A stretch of DNA of 37,088 nucleotides from an uncultured Candidatus Pelagibacter sp. (GCA_905618895.1 CAJQTA010000051.1:1-37088); one strand, 5' to 3'. Shown: positions 9,088 through 18,330, counted from the first letter of the stretch. Made by a program: numbers and translations. Notes: generated by a model not told the origin, from the letters alone.

Positions 9088-9812
9088 TAATTATTCCTAA
9101 AATTTATATTTGAATAAACATTTTGAACATCATCATCATCTTCCAAAGTTTCTAAAAATCCAATTGCTCCATCAACCTTATCTTTACCCACCTCAACATT
9201 GTTTATTGGGACCCATTCAATCTCGGTTGAAATAAAATTTACAATTATTTTTTCTAGTTTTTTTTTTACATTATAAATTTCACTCATACCACATTGAATT
9301 TCATGAAAATCATCATTTGAGATACACTCATCAGCTCCCGCCTCAATTGCTAGATCAAAAATTTTTTCATCTGATATTTCTTTCTTATCAATTTTAATAA
9401 TTCCTAATTGATTAAAATTATGAGAAGCCGAACCTTGAGTTCCTAAATTACCACCACTTTTTTGAAATATAGTCCTAACATTAGAAGCTGTTCTGTTTTT
9501 ATTATCTGTCAATGCTTCAACAATAACTGCTATCTTGTCTGGACCAAATCCTTCATATCTTAAATTTTCAAAGTTTGTTTCATTATTAGCAGATGACTTA
9601 TCAATAGCTCTCTCAATATTGTCCTTTGGCATATTGGCAGATCTTGCTGCTTGAATTGCCGATCTAAGTCTTGGATTCATATCGGGATCTTTATCTCCAA
9701 GTTTTGCTGCTACACTAATTTCTTTTGATAATTTAGAAAATATTTTAGATCTTCTCTTATCTGCTTTACCCTTTGAATGCTTGATACTTGCCCACTTTGA
9801 ATGACCTGACAT
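9087..9812 (-). CDS. yebC: YebC/PmpR family protein (TACO1 homologue)
   Basis: Cytosolic DUF28 protein. Family members are described either as DNA-binding regulators or as ribosome-associated factors that help translation of proline stretches; the sequence does not decide between these. The N-terminus MSGHSKWASIKHSKGKAD is the family signature. It is followed by RRSKIFSKLSKEI, NMPKDNIERAI, YEGFGPDKIAVIVE, ALTDNKNRTASNVR and FQKSGGNLG. The length of 241 residues is normal. It lies 5 nt after the phosphoesterase gene and overlaps ruvC by one base, so it is part of the same minus-strand operon. Confidence 0.97.
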   Translation of the reverse strand: MSGHSKWASIKHSKGKADKRRSKIFSKLSKEISVAAKLGDKDPDMNPRLRSAIQAARSANMPKDNIERAIDKSSANNETNFENLRYEGFGPDKIAVIVEALTDNKNRTASNVRTIFQKSGGNLGTQGSASHNFNQLGIIKIDKKEISDEKIFDLAIEAGADECISNDDFHEIQCGMSEIYNVKKKLEKIIVNFISTEIEWVPINNVEVGKDKVDGAIGFLETLEDDDDVQNVYSNINFRNN

Positions 9813-9817
9813 AATAA

Positions 9818-10624
9818 TTAATAAGAATTTTTTAATTCTCCTCCATATATAAAATTTTCTATATTAGTTGCCAATCCTGTTTCTACATCACAATCAACAG
9901 TGACACCACACAAAGTAGCCTTTCCTACAGCTGGAAAATGATTGGTAGATTTTTTTTTTAAAAATCTGTTAATTGAGTTATCTTTATTCATTCCTATTAC
10001 TGAATCATAATCACCACACATTCCCGCATCAGTTTGATAAGCGGTTCCATTTTTTAAAACTCTTGCATCATTCGTGGGAATATGAGTGTGGGTGCCTACA
10101 ACTAATGTTGCATTACCATCAAAAAAATGACCCATAGCTACTTTTTCACTTGTAATTTCTCCATGAAAATCGACTATCAAAAAATCATATTCGTCTTTTA
10201 GTTTGTGTTTTTCTATAAATTTTTCTGCAGCTTTAAATACATCTTCACACTTTTTCATAAATACATTTCCCATTAAGTTAAGAACACCAACTTTCATTCC
10301 ATTTTTTGCCACAAAAATTCCAAAACCTTTACCTGGGGAAGGTTCAAACAAATTTTTTGGCCTCAAAAGTCTATTTTCTTTTTCTATAAAAGACATTATT
10401 TCTTTTTGATCCCAAACATGATTTCCCGTTGTAATTACATCAACACCACAATTAAAAAAATCTTTACATATTGCCTCTGTTATTCCCACACCAGCATCAG
10501 CTGCATTTTCCCCATTTACAATAACAAAATCAATTTTTTTACTTTTAATCTCTGAAAGCAAACTGCTTAAAATCATTGAACGCCCAGAAACTCCAACTAC
10601 ATCACCTAAAAAAAGAATTTTCAT
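9818..10624 (-). CDS. TIGR00282/YmdB-type metallophosphoesterase
   Basis: Calcineurin-like phosphoesterase of the YmdB/TIGR00282 group. Homologues hydrolyse 2',3'-cyclic nucleotides in vitro; the cellular role here is unknown. The metal ligands appear in the standard order: LGDVVG near residue 6, NGENAADAGVGIT near 40, TTGNHVWD near 66, DFHGEITSEK near 150 and GTHTHIPTND near 176. At 268 residues it is full length. The start overlaps the stop of the upstream cyclo-ligase gene by 4 nt (ATGA), indicating coupled translation. Confidence 0.93.
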   Translation of the reverse strand: MKILFLGDVVGVSGRSMILSSLLSEIKSKKIDFVIVNGENAADAGVGITEAICKDFFNCGVDVITTGNHVWDQKEIMSFIEKENRLLRPKNLFEPSPGKGFGIFVAKNGMKVGVLNLMGNVFMKKCEDVFKAAEKFIEKHKLKDEYDFLIVDFHGEITSEKVAMGHFFDGNATLVVGTHTHIPTNDARVLKNGTAYQTDAGMCGDYDSVIGMNKDNSINRFLKKKSTNHFPAVGKATLCGVTVDCDVETGLATNIENFIYGGELKNSY

Positions 10625-11166
10625 TTTATAATATCTTTATTGGTTACAATATAATCTAACTTTTGATCATATTTATTAATTGGAACTTTATTAATTTCTT
10701 GAGTAGATAATGCTAGCCCTATTTTTAGTATTTTTTTCTTTTTACTTAATTTTTTTATCAAACGATCATAAAAACCGCCACCATATCCAAGTCTATTTAA
10801 CTTTCTATCAAATGCAACAAGTGGTACCAATAAGATGTCAGGATAAATCAATATGCTGGAGTCTGGTTCAGGTATTCCATATTTGTTTATTTTTAGTGGT
10901 TCATTAAATGACCATTTATAAAAATTCATATCATAATTTTTTTTAATTACTGGTAAGGAAATATTAAAATTTTTTTTATCAAATTTTTTTAATATATCTA
11001 AAATATCTACTTCAAAATTTACAGGATAATAGCCCCCTATATTTTTTTTAGTAACCTTTTCTTTTTTTAGTAAATTTAGAATTTTATCAAAGTTTATTTT
11101 GATATTCTTTTTATTAGTTATCTGTCTAATCTTGAGAATTTTTTTTCTTAAATTGTATTTTAGCAC
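10621..11166 (-). CDS. fau: 5-formyltetrahydrofolate cyclo-ligase
   Basis: ATP-dependent conversion of 5-formyl-THF to 5,10-methenyl-THF in one-carbon metabolism. Signatures are YYPVNFEVD, LVPLVAFDRKLNRLGYGGGFYDR (the nucleotide/folate loop of the family, spanning about residues 112-135) and GLALSTQEINKVP near the C-terminus. The 181-residue length is normal. It is next to zapA with a 4-nt gap. The zapA-cyclo-ligase neighbourhood is conserved in many Proteobacteria, where the 6S RNA gene often lies between them; no such RNA fits in this gap. Confidence 0.92.
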   Translation of the reverse strand: MLKYNLRKKILKIRQITNKKNIKINFDKILNLLKKEKVTKKNIGGYYPVNFEVDILDILKKFDKKNFNISLPVIKKNYDMNFYKWSFNEPLKINKYGIPEPDSSILIYPDILLVPLVAFDRKLNRLGYGGGFYDRLIKKLSKKKKILKIGLALSTQEINKVPINKYDQKLDYIVTNKDIIK

Positions 11167-11170
11167 AAAT

Positions 11171-11617
11171 TTATTGAATAGGATTTTCTAAATTAGCTTT
11201 TTCAACAAAGTTTTCAATTTCGTCTGCCGCCTCTTCGATTATTTTTTCATAATCTTCTTTATTTTTTTCAATTACCTTTCTAAACTCTTCATGATCTTTG
11301 GCTAAATTATTAATTTCTTCTTCTTTCTTTTCCTTGTATTCATAAACTAAGGATTTTAGTTCTCTAAACTTGTTTGATAAATTTTTTAATTCAATTTTCT
11401 TTTGATCTACATTTTTCTTAGTTTCAAAATATTCATCCATTATTTTAACCGAAGTAATTAATAAAAGTTTATTTTCACCAATATTACCAAGGTCATCTTT
11501 TAGATTGTTAAATTTTTGATTTATATGTATTAAAAGTTCTTCTAAATGCTCTTCTTGTCCATCATCACAAGATAAGAGGAAATCTTTACCATTAAATTTA
11601 ATACTTACATTTGCCAT
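11171..11617 (-). CDS. zapA: Cell division protein ZapA
   Basis: Small cytosolic protein that stabilises FtsZ filaments at midcell. The N-terminal ZapA domain (ANVSIKFNGKDFLLSCDDGQ, then EELLIHINQKF and LLLITSVKIMDEYFE) covers about residues 1-80. A long charged coiled coil fills the remainder to residue 148. It is longer than E. coli ZapA (109 residues) because of the extended coil. The start overlaps the preceding small coiled-coil gene by 13 nt, so the two are probably translated together. Confidence 0.9.
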   Translation of the reverse strand: MANVSIKFNGKDFLLSCDDGQEEHLEELLIHINQKFNNLKDDLGNIGENKLLLITSVKIMDEYFETKKNVDQKKIELKNLSNKFRELKSLVYEYKEKKEEEINNLAKDHEEFRKVIEKNKEDYEKIIEEAADEIENFVEKANLENPIQ

Positions 11618-11928
11618 TTGTCTATTTCTTCTAATAAATTATCTGTTTCTTGATTTAATTCATCTATTTTTTCTGAAAACTTAGTTTCTTTTTTTTTTTC
11701 ATCAATTTTTTTATTATTTAATTCCTCTAATTGTTGGCTAAGAGTCCTATGTTCACTCATTAAACTTTGATATTTTTCTTCTATTTGTTTTTTTTCAATT
11801 TCTAATTGATTTTTTTGAGTGCTTAGATTTTCCAAATTACTCTTTAAGATTGGATTCTGTAAATTCAAACTCTTTAATCTATTAAGTGCAAAACTAAGTT
11901 TTTTTTCTTTTTCACTGTCTGTTTTCAT
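11605..11928 (-). CDS. Small coiled-coil protein upstream of zapA
   Basis: A 107-residue, almost wholly helical, K/E/Q-rich protein with heptad-like leucine spacing from about residue 10 to the end. It has no signal peptide or membrane helix. A coiled-coil gene (often annotated DUF4164) commonly precedes zapA in Alphaproteobacteria, so a role with ZapA at the division site is plausible but is inferred from position only. It is the first gene of the long minus-strand run, divergent from transketolase with only about 50 nt between the two starts. Confidence 0.75.
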   Translation of the reverse strand: MKTDSEKEKKLSFALNRLKSLNLQNPILKSNLENLSTQKNQLEIEKKQIEEKYQSLMSEHRTLSQQLEELNNKKIDEKKKETKFSEKIDELNQETDNLLEEIDKWQM

Positions 11929-11981
11929 ATATATATATTTATATTATTAAATTGAGTCTTCTAAGTCTAGATAGGATAATT

Positions 11982-13940
11982 TTGAACAAACTACATAAAG
12001 ATTTATCAAACGCAATAAGGTTTTTATCTATAGATGCTGTCCAAAAAGCTAATTCTGGACACCCTGGTATGCCTATGGGAATGGCTGATGTAGCAACAGT
12101 TTTGTTTAAAAATTTTCTCAGATTTAACCCTAAAAATCCAAATTGGCTTAACAGAGATAGATTTGTTTTATCAGCAGGACATGGATCAATGCTTCTTTAT
12201 TCTTTATTACACTTAACTGGTTATAAAAGTATTTCGTTAAAGGATATCAAAAATTTTAGACAATTAGACTCCGTTTGTGCCGGACATCCTGAATATCATC
12301 TTGGCACTGGAATTGAAACAACGACTGGTCCACTTGGGCAAGGGATAGCCAATTCAGTTGGGTTTGCTATTGCAGAAGAAATTTTAAAAAAGAAACTAAG
12401 TAAAGAAATAATAAATCACAAAACTTATGTTGTGGCTGGTGATGGGTGTTTGATGGAGGGTATCAGTCATGAAGCAATGAGTTTAGCAGGCCATTTAAAA
12501 TTAAAAAACCTAGTAATGCTTTTTGATAACAACTCAATATCTATAGATGGACCAACTAATTTAGCAGTTTCAGACAATTTCAAAAAAAGATTTGAAAGTT
12601 ATGGTTGGGATTACATTTTGATTAATGGCCACAATGAAAAAGCAATCTTTAAAGCTTTAAAAAAAGTTCAAAACGCAAAGAGACCAACTGTTATTTCATG
12701 TAAAACAAAAATTGGTTATGGTTCTCCCAATAAATCCGGTAAAGCCTCTGCACACGGAAGCCCTCTTGGATTAGATGAAATTAAGCTTGTTAGAAAAATT
12801 TTAGATTGGAACCACAAGCCCTTTGAAATTCCAAAAAATATTTTAAACGAATGGAAAAAGATTGGTAACAAGGGCACTAAACTTGAGATTAACTGGAATA
12901 AACTTTATAAAAGAAAAAAACAAAGTATAGACAAGGTATTAAAAAATAATTTTTCTAAAGCATTAAAATCAGAAAAACAAAATTCTATTAAAGAAAATAA
13001 AAGTTTAGCTACACGAAAATCTTCTGAATTAACATTGAGTGCACTTACTAAAGAAAATAATGCATTAATAGGTGGTTCGGCTGATTTGGCTGGATCAAAT
13101 AATACTAAAACAAAGCATCATAATATAATCAAACCTAGTAACTTTAATGGAGATTATATTCATTACGGTGTTAGAGAGCATGCAATGTGTGGAATCATGA
13201 ATGGTCTTGCACTGCATAGTAAATTTATTCCCTATGGTGGAACTTTCTTAATATTCTCAGATTACTGTAAGCCTTCAATTCGTTTATCAGCATTAATGAA
13301 GCAAAGAGTTATTTATGTGATGACGCACGACTCAATTGGATTAGGTGAAGATGGTCCAACTCATCAACCAATAGAGCAGTTATCTGGATTAAGATCTATT
13401 CCAAACTTAAATGTTTTTAGACCCGCAGACAGAATGGAAACCATTGAATGCTGGGAAATAGCATTAAAAAATTCAGGAACACCGAGTGTACTGTCATTAA
13501 CTAGACAAAACCTTGAACCTGTTAGAAAAAATTTTTCAAATACAAATAAATGTTCCTTTGGAGCTTATGAAGTATTGAGAACTAATAAAAAGATCAATTT
13601 AACTATACTTGCAAGCGGATCTGAGGTTGGTCTAGCTATCGAGACTAGCCATAAATTAGCCAAAGATAAAATATATTCTAAGGTTGTATCAGTGCCGTGC
13701 CAAGATCTTTTTGATTTGCAGTCAAAGTCATATAAGCAAAAAATTCTTGGTGAGACAAAATTTAAAATTTCAATTGAAGCGGCGTCAACAGATTGTTGGA
13801 AGAAATATGTTGGCACAGAAGGTTTAACTTTTGGGATCGATGAGTTTGGTAAAAGTGCACCATATAAGGAAATTTATAAACATTTTGGATTAACAGCTGA
13901 AAATATTTCCAAAAAAACTAAGAATCTAATAAAGAGTTAA
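11982..13940 (+). CDS. tkt: Transketolase
   Basis: Thiamine-diphosphate enzyme moving two-carbon units between sugar phosphates in the pentose phosphate pathway. The N-terminal domain has IDAVQKANSGHPGMPMGMAD and the TPP motif GDGCLMEGISHEA. The middle domain contains YGVREHAMCGIMNGLALH, TLAYGG-like YGGTFLIFSDY and THDSIGLGEDGPTHQP. The open frame begins at a TTG at 11952, giving 662 residues. I prefer the in-frame TTG at 11982 because it is preceded by an AGGA Shine-Dalgarno at 11973-11976 and gives MNKLHKDLSNAIRF, which aligns with the start of other transketolases. Both starts are TTG, so the choice is not certain. It begins the sugar-phosphate cluster tkt-gap-pgk-fba. Confidence 0.96.
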   Translation: MNKLHKDLSNAIRFLSIDAVQKANSGHPGMPMGMADVATVLFKNFLRFNPKNPNWLNRDRFVLSAGHGSMLLYSLLHLTGYKSISLKDIKNFRQLDSVCAGHPEYHLGTGIETTTGPLGQGIANSVGFAIAEEILKKKLSKEIINHKTYVVAGDGCLMEGISHEAMSLAGHLKLKNLVMLFDNNSISIDGPTNLAVSDNFKKRFESYGWDYILINGHNEKAIFKALKKVQNAKRPTVISCKTKIGYGSPNKSGKASAHGSPLGLDEIKLVRKILDWNHKPFEIPKNILNEWKKIGNKGTKLEINWNKLYKRKKQSIDKVLKNNFSKALKSEKQNSIKENKSLATRKSSELTLSALTKENNALIGGSADLAGSNNTKTKHHNIIKPSNFNGDYIHYGVREHAMCGIMNGLALHSKFIPYGGTFLIFSDYCKPSIRLSALMKQRVIYVMTHDSIGLGEDGPTHQPIEQLSGLRSIPNLNVFRPADRMETIECWEIALKNSGTPSVLSLTRQNLEPVRKNFSNTNKCSFGAYEVLRTNKKINLTILASGSEVGLAIETSHKLAKDKIYSKVVSVPCQDLFDLQSKSYKQKILGETKFKISIEAASTDCWKKYVGTEGLTFGIDEFGKSAPYKEIYKHFGLTAENISKKTKNLIKS

Positions 13941-13942
13941 GT

Positions 13943-14950
13943 ATGACAGTAAAAGTTGGAATTAATGGAATGGGTAGAATTGGTAGAATGGTAATTCGAG
14001 CAATTATCGAAAGCCAAAATAAAAATATAGAAATTAAACATATTAATAACCGATCTAATTCTGAGGCAAGCTGCACTCTAATAAAATACGATTCTATTCA
14101 TGGAAAATTTAATGCAGATTTAGATTTTGATGAAAGGCATCTGATTATTAATAAAAATAAAATTACTTTTTCACAAGAATCAAAAATTGAAGATATAAAT
14201 TGGAAAAAATTTGATGTTGATTATGTTTTTGAATGTACTGGAAAATTTAATTCTAAAGAAAAACTATTATCTCATATAAAAAATGGAGCAAAAAAAGTTA
14301 TTGTTTCGGCACCATGTAAAAATGCAGACAAGACAATTGTATATGGTGTAAATGAAAATATACTTACTAAAAATGACCAAGTAGTTTCAGCGGCCTCATG
14401 TACAACTAATTGTCTAGCACCTGTTGCTAATGTATTGAATGAAAGTTTTGAAATTGAAAAAGGTTTTATGACTACTATTCATGCTTTTACCAGTGACCAA
14501 AGAATTTTGGATAATTCCCATAAAGATCCAAGAAGAGCAAGATCTGCTAGTCAATCTATAGTACCAACATCCACGGGTGCTTCAAAGGCTATAGGTGAAA
14601 TTATTCCTTCTTTAAAAGGAAAACTTGAAGGTGTGGCTATGAGGGTTCCAACTCCCAATGTTTCACTAATAGAACTTGTTTTTTGTACAAAAAAAGAAAT
14701 AACAAAAGAAAAAATTAATGAAGCTTTTACTGTGGCTTCTAAAAAACAATCTAAAAGAGTTTTAGAAATTACAAAAGAAAAACTAGTATCAATTGATTTT
14801 AATCACAATTCAGCTTCAGCAATTGTGGACTCTTCTTTAACAAGTGTTGTTGGCAAGAATATGGGAAAAATTTCAGCTTGGTATGATAATGAATGGGGTT
14901 TTTCAAATAGAATGTGTGATATTGCAGAACATCTACATAAAATCTCTTAA
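13943..14950 (+). CDS. gap: Glyceraldehyde-3-phosphate dehydrogenase
   Basis: Interconverts glyceraldehyde-3-phosphate and 1,3-bisphosphoglycerate. The Rossmann motif is VGINGMGRIGRM. The catalytic Cys is in SAASCTTNCLAPVANVL (C153), and STGASKAIGEIIP and WYDNEWGFSNRM are present. The position that in NAD-specific enzymes is usually Asp (E. coli IND) is Asn here (HINNRS, N36), as in some NADP-using gluconeogenic enzymes, which suggests relaxed or NADP specificity (inference). The gene lies 2 nt after tkt and its TAA overlaps the pgk ATG (TAATG). Confidence 0.97.
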   Translation: MTVKVGINGMGRIGRMVIRAIIESQNKNIEIKHINNRSNSEASCTLIKYDSIHGKFNADLDFDERHLIINKNKITFSQESKIEDINWKKFDVDYVFECTGKFNSKEKLLSHIKNGAKKVIVSAPCKNADKTIVYGVNENILTKNDQVVSAASCTTNCLAPVANVLNESFEIEKGFMTTIHAFTSDQRILDNSHKDPRRARSASQSIVPTSTGASKAIGEIIPSLKGKLEGVAMRVPTPNVSLIELVFCTKKEITKEKINEAFTVASKKQSKRVLEITKEKLVSIDFNHNSASAIVDSSLTSVVGKNMGKISAWYDNEWGFSNRMCDIAEHLHKIS

Positions 14951-16128
14951 TGAGAAGTATAAAAGACGAGAACAATCTTAAACAAAAAAAAGTACTTCTT
15001 AGGCTAGATTTAAATGTTCCATTAAATAATGGAAAAATTACTGATACAACAAGAATTGATAAAATTCTTCCTACCATAAATTTTTTATTAAAAAATGATG
15101 CTAAAATAATAATATTATCTCATGTTGGTAGACCAAAAGGAGAAATTATAAAAGAGCTATCCCTTAAACCTATATGTGAAGATTTAAAAAAAAAATTGAA
15201 TGAAAATATAAATCTCATTACAAAAAACTTAAAAGAAATAGACTCCAAGAATTTATTCAACAATCAAGATGAGAGGATTGTAATGCTTGAAAATCTTAGA
15301 TTTTATAAAGAAGAAGAGGAAAATAATAATGAATTTGCAAAATATCTAGCAAGTCTAGCAGACATTTATGTTAATGATGCTTTCTCGTGTTCACATAGAG
15401 CTCACACTTCAATTTTTGAAATAACAAAATTTCTTCCATCTTATGCGGGCCTTCAATTTAATTTAGAAATTGATGCTTTAACTAAAATTACATCTGAAAT
15501 TAAAAAACCTGTAACCTGCATTATTGGAGGCTCTAAGATATCAACTAAAATTAATATTATTAAAAATTTAATTCCAAAGTTTGATAACATTGTCATTGTT
15601 GGTGGAATGGCTAACAATATACTTAAATTTAAAGGGTATAATATTGGAAAATCTATACAGGAAGATAATTGTGATCAAATAATTGACGAGATATTTTCTC
15701 TTTCACAGAAAGAAAATTGCAAAATAATTTATCCTGAAGATGTTGTTGTTAGTGATAAATTGAATGGATTACCAGAAATAAAAGAATTAAATGATATTTC
15801 TAAAGATGAACTGATTTTAGACTTAGGTCCTAAAACAATAAAAACTATTAACAATTTGATTGAAGAAAGTAGAACTATCTTGTGGAATGGACCAGCTGGT
15901 TATTTTGAAAATCCAGATTTTGCCACAGGAAGTATTAAAATTGCAGAAAAAATTGTTGAAAAAAATAAAGCTAATACAATTTACTCTGTAGCAGGTGGAG
16001 GGGATACCGTTGCTTTATTAAATAGCATAGATGCAGCTAATAATTTTAATTTTGTTTCAACTGCCGGTGGAGCCTTTTTAGAATACCTTGAAGGTAAAGA
16101 ACTTCCTGGTATAAAAGCTTTAAATTAA
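14950..16128 (+). CDS. pgk: Phosphoglycerate kinase
   Basis: Transfers phosphate between 1,3-bisphosphoglycerate and ADP in lower glycolysis/gluconeogenesis. Motifs in order are RLDLNVPLNNGKI, LSHVGRPKGE, MLENLRFYKEEE, YVNDAFSCSHRAHTS, ILWNGPAGYFE and VAGGGDTVALL. The 392-residue length is typical, and both the N-terminal substrate-binding basic residues and the C-terminal nucleotide-binding glycines are present. It overlaps gap by one base and ends 1 nt before the aldolase ATG, so the three are translationally linked. Confidence 0.98.
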   Translation: MRSIKDENNLKQKKVLLRLDLNVPLNNGKITDTTRIDKILPTINFLLKNDAKIIILSHVGRPKGEIIKELSLKPICEDLKKKLNENINLITKNLKEIDSKNLFNNQDERIVMLENLRFYKEEEENNNEFAKYLASLADIYVNDAFSCSHRAHTSIFEITKFLPSYAGLQFNLEIDALTKITSEIKKPVTCIIGGSKISTKINIIKNLIPKFDNIVIVGGMANNILKFKGYNIGKSIQEDNCDQIIDEIFSLSQKENCKIIYPEDVVVSDKLNGLPEIKELNDISKDELILDLGPKTIKTINNLIEESRTILWNGPAGYFENPDFATGSIKIAEKIVEKNKANTIYSVAGGGDTVALLNSIDAANNFNFVSTAGGAFLEYLEGKELPGIKALN

Positions 16129-16129
16129 T

Positions 16130-17158
16130 ATGTCTGAATTAAATAAAATTGCTCTAAAAATCTTGTCTAATAGAAAAGGAATATTGGCTGCCGACGAAAG
16201 CAATGGCACTATGACCAAAAGATTAGAATCTATAAATGTAAAGTCTTCACCAGAAAATAGATTAAAATTTAGAGAAATTCTTTTCTCTTCAGAGGAGGGT
16301 ATGAAAAATATTGGTGGTGTTATATTATACGATGAAACAATTAGACAAACAGCTAGTTCTGGTAAAAAAATACCTGAACTAATAAATAGTTTTGGCTCAG
16401 TGCCTGGAATTAAAGTTGATACTGGTGCTAAAAGGATGGTTCTTGACCCTACTAATGCTCTAAGAATGGTTGAAACTATTACAGAAGGGCTTGATGATTT
16501 ACGAGAAAGATTAGAAGAATATTATGAGCTTGGAGCTAGATTTACAAAATGGAGGGCAGTAATTAATATAAATAAATCTTGTCCTTCAGAGTTAACTATA
16601 AATGCAAATGCGCATGCATTAGCAAGATATGCTTCTCTGGTCCAAGAAGCAAAAATGGTTCCTATTATAGAACCAGAGGTTCTAATGAATGGAGATCACA
16701 ATATAAATAAATGTTATGAAGTCACTTCTAGAGTTTTACAAGAATGCTATAGAGAACTTAAATTCCATAATGTAGACCTTAAAGGAACTATTTTAAAACC
16801 AAATATGATTTTGCCAGGTGATAAATCCTCTAATAAAAGTGAAGCTCAAGAGATTGCCAAGATGACACTCAAGTGTTTAAAGGAAAATGTACCAAGTGAA
16901 GTTCCTGGTATAGCATTTTTATCTGGTGGGCAATCTGAGATAGAGGCAACACAAAACTTAAACGAAATCAATAAGATTAATGATACTAATTTTATAATTA
17001 GTTTTTCTTATGGAAGAGCTCTCCAGCAAGGTGCGCTTAAAAGTTGGGGAAAAGATCAAAAAGACATTTTAAATACTCAAAAAATATTTAGTCAAAGATC
17101 AAAGATGAATGGTCTTGCTTCTACAGGACAATGGTTAAAAGAACTTGAAACTGAGTAA
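16130..17158 (+). CDS. fba: Class I fructose-bisphosphate aldolase
   Basis: Schiff-base aldolase joining or splitting fructose-1,6-bisphosphate. It is the classical eukaryote-like class I form, with ILAADESNGTMTKRLESI near the N-terminus, FTKWRAVI in the middle and the Schiff-base lysine in KGTILKPNMILPG. SGGQSEIEATQNLN and SFSYGRALQQGALKSW follow at the C-terminal end. No metal-binding class II motifs are present. The length of 342 residues is slightly short but complete. Its place after pgk shows a lower sugar-phosphate operon. Confidence 0.96.
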   Translation: MSELNKIALKILSNRKGILAADESNGTMTKRLESINVKSSPENRLKFREILFSSEEGMKNIGGVILYDETIRQTASSGKKIPELINSFGSVPGIKVDTGAKRMVLDPTNALRMVETITEGLDDLRERLEEYYELGARFTKWRAVININKSCPSELTINANAHALARYASLVQEAKMVPIIEPEVLMNGDHNINKCYEVTSRVLQECYRELKFHNVDLKGTILKPNMILPGDKSSNKSEAQEIAKMTLKCLKENVPSEVPGIAFLSGGQSEIEATQNLNEINKINDTNFIISFSYGRALQQGALKSWGKDQKDILNTQKIFSQRSKMNGLASTGQWLKELETE

Positions 17159-17768
17159 AACAAATAAGAAGTTCATCTATTTAATTTCACCAAATAAGAT
17201 TAAATGCGAGGATTTTTATCTTAATCTAGCTCTAGTATTAAAGACAAGAAAGGTGTCTTTCTTTCAACTAAGATTAAAAAAAGAAACCATTAGAAATAAA
17301 TTGATTATAGGCAAAAAAATTAAAAAAATTTGTAAAAAATATAAAGTTAAATTTTTAATAAATGATGACCCAAAACTTTCTAAAAGACTTAATGCCGATG
17401 GTTGTCATTTAGGACAAAAAGATATGAATATTAAAAAAGCCAGAAAAATATTAAAAAATAAAATAATTGGTATCACCTGTCATAATTCAATTAATTTGGC
17501 CAAAAAAGCAATTGAAAATGGTGCTAACTATTTAGCTTTTGGTGCATTTTATTCGTCTCAAACAAAAAAAATTAAATATAAGGCAAACTTAAAAATCTTA
17601 AATTTAGCCAAAAAGATAACTAATATTCCTATAGTAGCAATTGGAGGAATAAAGTTAAGCAATTATAAAAAACTCTTATTGAATAAAGCTAACTTTTTAG
17701 CTATCTCAGGCTACATTTGGAATAATAAAAGATACAAACCATTAGATGCTATTAAAAAATTAAAATGA
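17145..17768 (+). CDS. thiE: Thiamine-phosphate synthase-like protein
   Basis: Expected to couple the thiazole and pyrimidine halves of thiamine. TIM-barrel fold with ThiE-like blocks FFQLRLKK, FLINDDPKLSKRLNADGCHLGQKDM, IGITCHNS and IPIVAIGGI. The phosphate loop, normally GPxFxTxTK, is altered to GAFYSSQTKK, so it is a divergent member. The start is a TTG 14 nt inside the aldolase gene; no in-frame ATG lies near the N-terminus. The product is strongly basic. SAR11 bacteria are known to import the pyrimidine precursor, so a lone thiE fits salvage-based thiamine synthesis. It shares an ATGA overlap with efp. Confidence 0.85.
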   Translation: MKLSKTNKKFIYLISPNKIKCEDFYLNLALVLKTRKVSFFQLRLKKETIRNKLIIGKKIKKICKKYKVKFLINDDPKLSKRLNADGCHLGQKDMNIKKARKILKNKIIGITCHNSINLAKKAIENGANYLAFGAFYSSQTKKIKYKANLKILNLAKKITNIPIVAIGGIKLSNYKKLLLNKANFLAISGYIWNNKRYKPLDAIKKLK

Positions 17769-18325
17769 AAATATACGCAAGTGAAATAAGAGTTGGCATG
17801 TTAATTGAGTATAAAAATGACTTATGGCAAGTCCTTAAAACACAACATGTAAAACCTGGAAAAGGTGGCGCGTTTGCTCAAGTTGAGATGAAAAGTGTAA
17901 ATAAAAATACAAAACTAAATGAAAGATTTAGATCTTCAGAGTCGGTGGAGAAAGCTTCGCTTGATGAAACTAAATTTAGTTATTTATATAACGATGAAAC
18001 TGACTATTATTTTATGGATCCAAAATCTTTTGAACAAATTAATATAAAAAAAGAAATTATTGGTGAAAAAGGTAAAATGTTAACTGAAAATTTAGAAGTA
18101 AGTATAAGTTTCTATAATGAAGAGCCTTTATCTGTACAGCTTCCCAATCAAGTTACTTGTGTAATTGCAACTACTGATGTTGCATTAAAAGGTCAAACTG
18201 TTTCTTCCTCATACAAGCCAGCAACTTTAGATAATGGAATAAATATTCAAGTACCTCCATTTATTGAAAATGAAGATAAAATCATAGTTGATACAAGAAC
18301 TATGGAATATATTAAAAAAATATAA
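17765..18325 (+). CDS. efp: Translation elongation factor P
   Basis: Binds ribosomes stalled at proline stretches and restores peptide-bond formation. Three-domain 186-residue protein of normal size. The N-terminal KOW-like domain carries the tip loop KPGKGGAFAQVEMK, with the lysine that other bacteria modify near residue 35. NEEPLSVQLPNQVTCVI and the C-terminal TLDNGINIQVPPFIENEDKI are typical. It starts inside the thiE stop codon (ATGA) and ends 5 nt before the next gene. Confidence 0.97.
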   Translation: MKIYASEIRVGMLIEYKNDLWQVLKTQHVKPGKGGAFAQVEMKSVNKNTKLNERFRSSESVEKASLDETKFSYLYNDETDYYFMDPKSFEQINIKKEIIGEKGKMLTENLEVSISFYNEEPLSVQLPNQVTCVIATTDVALKGQTVSSSYKPATLDNGINIQVPPFIENEDKIIVDTRTMEYIKKI

Positions 18326-18330
18326 ATTTT

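Noticed and set aside
13565-13816. Minus-strand frame opposite transketolase
   Set aside because: Antisense shadow of a confidently identified gene, with no independent support.
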